Shown: in pieces, positions 21,697-26,085 of the stretch | Layout of the letters: each line of letters starts with the position of its first letter | How positions within the stretch are numbered: the stretch's first letter is position 1 | Virus record (IMG/VR): IMGVR_UViG_3300034284_001545 | Coordinates: 1-26,085 of that record | From: a virus | Strand: one strand, 5' to 3' | Length of the DNA stretch: 26,085 bases | Program-made: the position numbers and the translations under genes | The notes under the pieces: generated by a model | What the model was told of the DNA's origin: nothing | Seen by the model: only the letters and a program-made list of their open reading frames with translations | Database searches by the model: none

Positions 21697-21870
21697 ATGA
21701 TTGATTTAAATGGAGGACCAAAACATATTTGTGTTTGTGGGTCAAAAATATGGGATATACAAATAATGTTTGAAAATGGCGGGATTGCTTTATATTTTTT
21801 AGACATGAAATGTTCACAATGTGGAACTCTGTCTTCTCCACCAACAAAACTAGATGGAGGAACTTTATAA
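21697..21870 (+). CDS. 57-aa zinc ribbon protein
   Basis: Encodes two Cys pairs: HICVCGSKIWDIQ and KCSQCGTLSSPPT. ATG 21697 has TGGAGA upstream and the stop lies directly before the next ATG. Too short for many gene finders but well supported by the CxC/CxxC pairs and the spacing. Binding partner unknown. Confidence 0.75.
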   Translation: MIDLNGGPKHICVCGSKIWDIQIMFENGGIALYFLDMKCSQCGTLSSPPTKLDGGTL

Positions 21871-22566
21871 ATGCCAAGAATGCCAATTGATCATATATCA
21901 AGTGATGATTTTATTTTACCAAATGATCAAATAGATTGTGCTTATTTGATTGATCAAAATCAACTCAATCTTGCAAAAATATATTCATCTAGAGAAGAAT
22001 ATGTAAAAACTCTTCCAACTGGTTTAAAATACATGGAAGTTGGCGTGGCATGGGGATATTATGCTGATTTAGTGGCTAAACAAAAAAATCCACAATGCAT
22101 ACACATAGTGGACTGGTTTAATCAAGATCTAAAATGTTGGTCTTGGAGAAAATTTGGAGAGTGTCAATGTGGAGGAGAAAAACATGAACTATTGTTTACT
22201 TCAGAAACACACGAAAAATACATAATTGATAAGTTTAGTAAATATAACAATTTAAAAACTTTCAAAGGAGAATGCAAAGAAATTTTAAAAAATATTCCAC
22301 ATAAATATGACTATATATATTTAGATATAACCAATGACAGAAAAGATATAAGGCCCACACTTCAGTTGGCATCTTTGTTGATTGAAAAAGATGGAATCAT
22401 TGGACTTAACGACTACCTAATATACGATGGAATAATTGAAGATAAGCCTTACGCCACATTTCAAGTAGTAAATGAATTTTTACGCTATAATAGTAATTGG
22501 AGTGTTGATGCTATTGCACTTCATGCTTTAGGGTTTTATGATATATATATAAAAAAGGACTATTAA
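21871..22566 (+). CDS. Class I SAM-dependent methyltransferase-like protein
   Basis: A 231-aa protein with the SAM-binding glycine strand KYMEVGVAWGYYADLVA (about 53-69), an acidic residue at the end of strand two (IHIVDWF) and YDYIYLDI near residue 148, the layout of Methyltransf_24-like enzymes. A Cys-rich insert CWSWRKFGECQCGG (about 90-103) could bind a metal. It is coupled to an SGNH hydrolase gene (TAATG), so a sugar or small surface group is a reasonable substrate. Exact reaction unknown. Confidence 0.75.
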   Translation: MPRMPIDHISSDDFILPNDQIDCAYLIDQNQLNLAKIYSSREEYVKTLPTGLKYMEVGVAWGYYADLVAKQKNPQCIHIVDWFNQDLKCWSWRKFGECQCGGEKHELLFTSETHEKYIIDKFSKYNNLKTFKGECKEILKNIPHKYDYIYLDITNDRKDIRPTLQLASLLIEKDGIIGLNDYLIYDGIIEDKPYATFQVVNEFLRYNSNWSVDAIALHALGFYDIYIKKDY

Positions 22567-23483
22567 TGATAAGTAACAATGTTCCTCCACACGTCTTATT
22601 TGATCCCGTGGCAAAAGACTATATGTTAGTTGATCCAGACAATATTTTTATGGACCTATTTAACGATGAACTCGATACAACTTGGATGATTAACAATGAA
22701 CAGAGAACGTTTAGTATCATAAGACCAGAAGAAGATAAGTGTGCTGATGATGGCTCAGTAATATACAATTATAACAAACAAAAATTTAGGTGTGATGACT
22801 TTACTAATGTTCATGATGGAAAACATATTCTTTTTTCTGGATGCTCAGAGACAGAAGGTGTAGGAGGAAATATAGAAGACGCTTGGTCTAAAATATTATA
22901 TGATATTTTATCTAAAGAAGAAAAATGTTCTGGATTTTTTAATTTATCAAGATCTGGTTGGGGTTGGGCAAGAATTATAACAAATGCTTTGGTTTATTTT
23001 AAAAATTATGGATACCCAGATACCTATTTTATTATGTTACCAAATCATCAGAGAAAATTTCTTTATTCTGGCGGCATTCATCCGTGGGTACATTGGCAAA
23101 AATATCCAAAATCTTATAAAATGAAAGATCCCAACAAATCAGGAGAGCCTGATTTAGGAACAGATCCCAAAGAATATTTAGAAGATTTTGTTTATTTTTT
23201 AATATCTTGGAAAATATTTACCGATTTATGTATAACAAACAATGTCAAAATCATATTTTCTTCATGGGATGGTATAGATAAAGAAAATATGTCTAGAATA
23301 TCAATATTTGATAATTTTATTAATATTAAAAGTAAAGACATTGAAGATTATGCTAAAATATATTATAAAAACAACAGTATATGCAAAGACGATTACAAGA
23401 AAAGAGATGGTCACGCTGGCAGGGTTATTCATAATTTTTGGGCTAATGAATTTTATAAAACATATAAAGAGTTGAACAAATAA
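22566..23483 (+). CDS. SGNH/GDSL-like hydrolase
   Basis: A 305-aa protein. Block I is ILFSGCSETEG with the likely nucleophile S94; FNLSRSGWGW (about 125-134) sits where block II glycine is; the final block is RDGHAGRVIHNFWANEF with D281 and H283 (or H289) as acid and base. The pattern fits an esterase, such as a sugar O-acetyl esterase. No signal peptide is seen, so it acts in the cell or is carried in the virion. Its neighbours point to glycan editing. The N-terminal 80 residues have no recognised domain. Confidence 0.75.
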   Translation: MISNNVPPHVLFDPVAKDYMLVDPDNIFMDLFNDELDTTWMINNEQRTFSIIRPEEDKCADDGSVIYNYNKQKFRCDDFTNVHDGKHILFSGCSETEGVGGNIEDAWSKILYDILSKEEKCSGFFNLSRSGWGWARIITNALVYFKNYGYPDTYFIMLPNHQRKFLYSGGIHPWVHWQKYPKSYKMKDPNKSGEPDLGTDPKEYLEDFVYFLISWKIFTDLCITNNVKIIFSSWDGIDKENMSRISIFDNFINIKSKDIEDYAKIYYKNNSICKDDYKKRDGHAGRVIHNFWANEFYKTYKELNK

Positions 23484-23484
23484 T

Positions 23485-23577
23485 ATGATAAATAAAATAA
23501 AAAAATATATTAAACTTAAGATGCAAATAAGAAAAATAAAAAAACAAATAAATAATCCAAGACCTTTTATTTACTAA
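23485..23577 (+). CDS. 30-aa basic peptide ending in PFIY
   Basis: ATG 23485 lies one base after the SGNH stop. The product is MINKIKKYIKLKMQIRKIKK and then QINNPRPFIY, a Lys/Arg-rich amphipathic helix with a conserved-looking end. Tiny basic peptides ending in PFIY are known to me from other phages as hypothetical proteins. No ribosome site, so coupled to the gene before. Uncertain but likely real. Confidence 0.5.
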   Translation: MINKIKKYIKLKMQIRKIKKQINNPRPFIY

Positions 23578-23579
23578 TA

Positions 23580-23608
23580 TTGACAAGCCTCTGGTTTATC
23601 TGTATACT
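23580..23608 (+). promoter_or_regulatory. Strong sigma-70 promoter, leaderless protease gene
   Basis: TTGACA (23580-23585), 17-bp spacer, TATACT (23603-23608), six bases, ATG 23615. Start predicted at the A of the ATG. Confidence 0.8.
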
Positions 23609-23614
23609 TTATAT

Positions 23615-24607
23615 ATGATAAAAATAAAAGTAGCCATAATTGCCTTGCTAATTTCTGGCACTTCTTCGGCAAGTGCCATGGAAAATGCCCCAGATGCACT
23701 AAATGATGGAAGAACAGTTCCTCTTATAATTCAAGGAAGTGGAAAAAATTGTACTGGCTTTTTATATTCTGAAAGAATTGTTTTAACTGCAGGGCACTGT
23801 GTAATTGATCGACAGACTCAAAAAATGTGGCCACAACATTATGTTGGAATGCCAGGTTTGCCATACCTACCAAATTCTTTAGAATATGAAATGATTCCTG
23901 TTGAAAAAATATTCTCAACCTTTAAAATTAAACAAGAAAAAGATTATTCTGATACCAATGATTTTGCTGTTTTAGTTTTAAAAAATAAAATATTAGTACC
24001 TGGAAAAGCATACATTGCCACAAAAAAAGAAGTTGATGATTATATAAAAAATAAAAGCATGGTCACAACAATTGGCTATGGGCGACAAAGTAAAGAGCAT
24101 CAACACAACGATTTTACTATACCAAAATATGCACAGTTTCCATTAGCCTCAGATGAAGCAGTTAATAGCACAATATCTGAAGTATATAATCATGGAGGAG
24201 TTGGATATTATGGAATGAAAATTCATGTACTTCAAATTCCTGCAGGACCAAGCACGTGTTCTGGCGATTCTGGATCAGCGTTTTATATTAAAGATAAAGA
24301 AAACTTTATTTATTTAGGACCGTTATCTTGGGGGTTTGGAGGAATTCCAAATTGCAGTGGTAACGGATGGAAAACAAATGATATGAAAATGGGATCAGTA
24401 GCAGCGTATGACTATTTACCTATAGTTAAAGAGGCAGAAGAATATGTTGCCAAACAAAATACGATAATCACCCCAACACCAACTGTATCCTCATTGCCCA
24501 AAAAACCAAGTATTAAAATAACAATAAAATGTTACAAAGGAAAAGAAATAAAAAAAATCTATGGAATTAATCCTAAATGTCCAAAAGGATATAAAGTAAA
24601 GGTTTAG
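23615..24607 (+). CDS. Secreted trypsin-like serine protease
   Basis: A 330-aa secreted S1-family protease. A signal peptide (IKVAIIALLISGTSSASA, cleavage after about residue 21) is followed by the catalytic His in LTAGHCV (about 50-56), the Asp in SDTNDFAVLVL (near residue 114) and the Ser in CSGDSGSAF (near residue 222). The last about 30 residues read KITIKCYKGKEIKK and KCPKGYKVKV, a short Cys-containing tail that resembles repeats I recall at the ends of secreted proteins of freshwater Nanopelagicales, possibly for wall attachment. It may act outside the infected cell or be displayed on the surface. It is transcribed from a strong leaderless promoter. Confidence 0.9.
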   Translation: MIKIKVAIIALLISGTSSASAMENAPDALNDGRTVPLIIQGSGKNCTGFLYSERIVLTAGHCVIDRQTQKMWPQHYVGMPGLPYLPNSLEYEMIPVEKIFSTFKIKQEKDYSDTNDFAVLVLKNKILVPGKAYIATKKEVDDYIKNKSMVTTIGYGRQSKEHQHNDFTIPKYAQFPLASDEAVNSTISEVYNHGGVGYYGMKIHVLQIPAGPSTCSGDSGSAFYIKDKENFIYLGPLSWGFGGIPNCSGNGWKTNDMKMGSVAAYDYLPIVKEAEEYVAKQNTIITPTPTVSSLPKKPSIKITIKCYKGKEIKKIYGINPKCPKGYKVKV

Positions 24608-24616
24608 GGTTGATGG

Positions 24617-24625
24617 TGCTATAAT
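24617..24625 (+). promoter_or_regulatory. Extended -10 promoter with 5'-hairpin leader
   Basis: TGCTATAAT at 24617-24625. The start is expected at 24632, one base before a hairpin CCCT (24633-24636)/AGGG (24643-24646) with a 6-nt loop. The leader then runs AT-rich to AAAAGGAG before the ATG at 24675. Confidence 0.6.
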
Positions 24626-24674
24626 AGAAGTACCCTTTAAGCAGGGGAATAAAAAATATATAAAAAGGAGAAAC

Positions 24675-24959
24675 ATGTCAAACATTGACACTAAACAATT
24701 AAAGGCTATGGGAGCATCCTATGGTCGATCAGTACTAGGTGCAGGAATTGCCCTATACATGTCTGGGATTACAGATCCAAAGGATCTATGGGCTGCTCTA
24801 GTGGCTGCAATTGCGCCCGTTCTATTACGTGCAATAAATCCTGGAGATCAGGCATTTGGTCTACTACCAACTGTTGAGTCCGTAGACAAGGCTTTAAAGG
24901 CTGCTAAGGCACCTGCAAAGAGGGCTGCATCAAAGTCAGCAAGTAAATCTAAGAAGTAA
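24675..24959 (+). CDS. r1t-type holin-like protein
   Basis: A 94-aa protein with AAAAGGAG upstream. Two hydrophobic stretches (SVLGAGIALYMSG, about 19-31, and DLWAALVAAIAPVLLRAI, about 37-54) are followed by NPGDQAFG, a signature seen in r1t-type holins of actinobacterial phages, then a basic Ala/Lys-rich tail (KAAKAPAKRAASKSASKSKK). Codons are richer in G+C than those of neighbours, suggesting high expression. It is a strong holin candidate although it lies far from the endolysin; the tail could also bind DNA. Confidence 0.75.
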   Translation: MSNIDTKQLKAMGASYGRSVLGAGIALYMSGITDPKDLWAALVAAIAPVLLRAINPGDQAFGLLPTVESVDKALKAAKAPAKRAASKSASKSKK

Positions 24960-24970
24960 TAGATTTAATT

Positions 24971-25005
24971 ATGGGGAGATGTTATAAATAAATGACTCTC
25001 CCCAT
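24971..25005 (+). terminator. 9-bp hairpin, terminator or start-site control
   Basis: ATGGGGAGA (24971-24979) pairs perfectly with TCTCCCCAT (24997-25005), 17-nt loop, then TTTCTG. It may terminate the holin transcript. The stem also holds the GGGGAG ribosome site and the loop holds the ATG (24992) of the next gene. Confidence 0.5.
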
Positions 25006-25561
25006 TTCTGATTTATCAAATAATTTAAATTTTTTATTTAAAGAAGAATATTTAAATAATTATAAAAATAAAACCCCTTTTAAATTTAATGAAAAAATGC
25101 CAATAGATATTTCTTGGGATGAATTGCTTAAACTTGTAGATAGCGACCTTAAACAGGCTATAGAAAAAAAAGAAAATTTTTCAATTGACCTATGGTTTAA
25201 AATAAAAATGGCAGATAGGATTGATACAATATCTAAAGTTATAGAAAAAATTTTGGAAAAATTTGAAATGTCTAAATTTTGGAAAAACGTAAAGCCAAGC
25301 CCAGGACAGCACATATACATCAGTTTTACATCAGATGAATTGGTAAACCAAGGAATGCACAGCGATAAAGACAATGTATTTTTTTGGCAACTTCAAGGAA
25401 AATGTATTTGGAGAATATATGATGAATTTAATCAATTTGTTAAGTATGAATTTGAATTGGCCCCAGGAGACATAATTTATTGTCCAAAATATAGACAACA
25501 TCTTGTTGTATCTTTAACTCCCCGAGCAGGTGCGTCTTTAGGGTTTGGCTCATTAAAATAA
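24992..25561 (+). CDS. JmjC/cupin-type Fe(II)/2OG oxygenase
   Basis: A 189-aa protein. Iron ligands H123 and D125 (GMHSDKDNVFFWQLQG) and H170 (RQHLVVSL); CIWRIYD and PGDIIYCPK link them, as in the gene at 18214. An N-terminal helical part with EEYLNNYKNKTPF is typical of small JmjC-like hydroxylases, which supports the ATG at 24992. The only ribosome site is 13 bases upstream, inside a hairpin stem, so initiation may be controlled or inefficient. Substrate unknown. Confidence 0.8.
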   Translation: MTLPISDLSNNLNFLFKEEYLNNYKNKTPFKFNEKMPIDISWDELLKLVDSDLKQAIEKKENFSIDLWFKIKMADRIDTISKVIEKILEKFEMSKFWKNVKPSPGQHIYISFTSDELVNQGMHSDKDNVFFWQLQGKCIWRIYDEFNQFVKYEFELAPGDIIYCPKYRQHLVVSLTPRAGASLGFGSLK

Positions 25562-25575
25562 ATATATAAACTTTT

Positions 25576-25604
25576 GATTATTTATTTAAACTAACTAAAT
25601 AATC
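25576..25604. terminator. Possible bidirectional terminator between convergent genes
   Basis: GATTATTTA (25576-25584) and TAAATAATC (25596-25604) are a perfect 9-bp inverted repeat with an 11-nt loop, placed across the end of the minus-strand gene and the gap to the plus-strand gene. The stem is AT-rich, so strength is doubtful. Confidence 0.4.
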
Positions 25605-26085
25605 TTAAAATCTAATATTTTAAAAAATACAGATAAAGCATATCTATTATTATCAACAGGAACTACTCCATGCCTATTGTAAAAATTTCCAGGAAAAGAT
25701 ATAAACATGCCAGGCTCTGGTTTTATTTTTAATTCATGCTGTGGAAAATATATTTCGCCACCCCTATAGTTATTGTTTATATACACAAGGTTAGAAAGAT
25801 GCCCACTCCAATCATAATTACTATTTTTGTCAAAATTGTCGGAATGCAGTTCTGTTTCAAATCCAGGATGCCTTAAATTTAAATGATTAGTATCTAAGTG
25901 ACCTTTATTGGCAAGTTCGTCATATTCTAAATTAGTTTGAAATAATTTTTCTGCTGTAAGTTTTATTTTTATCTTATACTTGTCTATTATAGTATTTGCA
26001 TTTTCTTTAAGACCATCCTTTAATGCTTGTCTGACTTTAAAATCATAATCCAAAGAATCTTTATTTGTTGCATATACGATATCAG
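25595..26085 (-). CDS. Prolyl-4-hydroxylase-like Fe(II)/2OG oxygenase (partial, N-terminus missing)
   Basis: A minus-strand gene that stops at 25595 and remains open to the window edge, so at least the first part is missing; a TTG at 26051-26053 is probably an internal codon. The visible part has iron ligands in ELHSDNFD, a second His in NRHGVVPV, an Arg in NNRYALSVF for 2OG and the P4H strand YRGGEIYFPQHELKIKP. It converges on the JmjC-like gene. It is the fifth P4H-like protein and the only oxygenase here on the minus strand. Confidence 0.88.
   Translation of the reverse strand, partial: DIVYATNKDSLDYDFKVRQALKDGLKENANTIIDKYKIKIKLTAEKLFQTNLEYDELANKGHLDTNHLNLRHPGFETELHSDNFDKNSNYDWSGHLSNLVYINNNYRGGEIYFPQHELKIKPEPGMFISFPGNFYNRHGVVPVDNNRYALSVFFKILDFKII

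Noticed and set aside
1-26085. CRISPR array, insertion sequence or transposase
   Set aside because: No evenly spaced repeats with spacers, no terminal inverted repeats around a transposase frame and no recombinase motifs were seen.
26051-26085. Treating the TTG at 26051-26053 as the start of the last gene
   Set aside because: The frame stays open to the window edge and the protein would lack the usual N-terminal part of this oxygenase family, so it is called partial.

Overview
The window looks like an accessory and lysis region of a low-GC tailed phage that infects an actinobacterium. The phage call rests on a CHAP endolysin beside small membrane proteins, a second holin-like gene near the right end, four tRNA genes, a tightly overlapping gene layout and many tiny genes. 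The actinobacterial host call rests on a WhiB-type Fe-S protein, a small CxxC...CxxH protein of a type common in Actinobacteria, many leaderless genes, and a secreted protease whose C-terminal tail resembles one I recall from freshwater Nanopelagicales (acI) secreted proteins. The exact host is inference. No terminase, capsid, portal, polymerase or integrase gene is visible.

Layout. 1-2031: end of a probable virion protein, then a lysis cassette (small membrane proteins, a lipoprotein, a DUF2061-like protein, CHAP endolysin). 2092-7844: a run of genes joined by 1-30 nt overlaps: a proteasome/HslV-like Ntn hydrolase, a NodU/CmcH-type carbamoyltransferase, two or three related proteins of unknown function, a glycosyltransferase and a prolyl-4-hydroxylase-like oxygenase. 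7856-8086: tRNA-Asn, tRNA-Glu, tRNA-Met. 8131-10329: a full catalase-peroxidase (katG) and a 44-aa membrane protein, then tRNA-Gly. 10433-13090: a divergent pair of glycosyltransferase genes, one a two-domain fusion. 13138-14789: SNase-like nuclease, Hsp20, a structured non-coding stretch and three tiny genes. 14820-21671: small zinc-binding and hypothetical proteins interleaved with six Fe(II)/2-oxoglutarate oxygenase genes. 21697-24607: zinc ribbon, methyltransferase, SGNH hydrolase, tiny basic peptide and secreted trypsin-like protease. 24675-26085: holin-like gene and two more oxygenases, the last leaving the window.

How the genes may work together. Nine Fe(II)/2OG oxygenases of three shapes sit among four sugar-transfer domains in three proteins, a carbamoyltransferase, a methyltransferase and an SGNH esterase/hydrolase. 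The simplest reading is a large kit for decorating or editing glycans or surface proteins of the virion or the host envelope. KatG and Hsp20 would protect the infected cell from oxidative and folding stress. The proteasome-like hydrolase and secreted protease add proteolysis inside and outside the cell.

Regulation can be read unusually well here. A -10 box TATAAT/TATACT, often extended as TGnTATAnT, recurs before genes. In at least six cases the ATG begins exactly seven bases after its last base, so the transcript should be leaderless. Applying the same spacing to hsp20 and to the right-hand holin gene places the predicted 5' end at, or one base before, a small hairpin.
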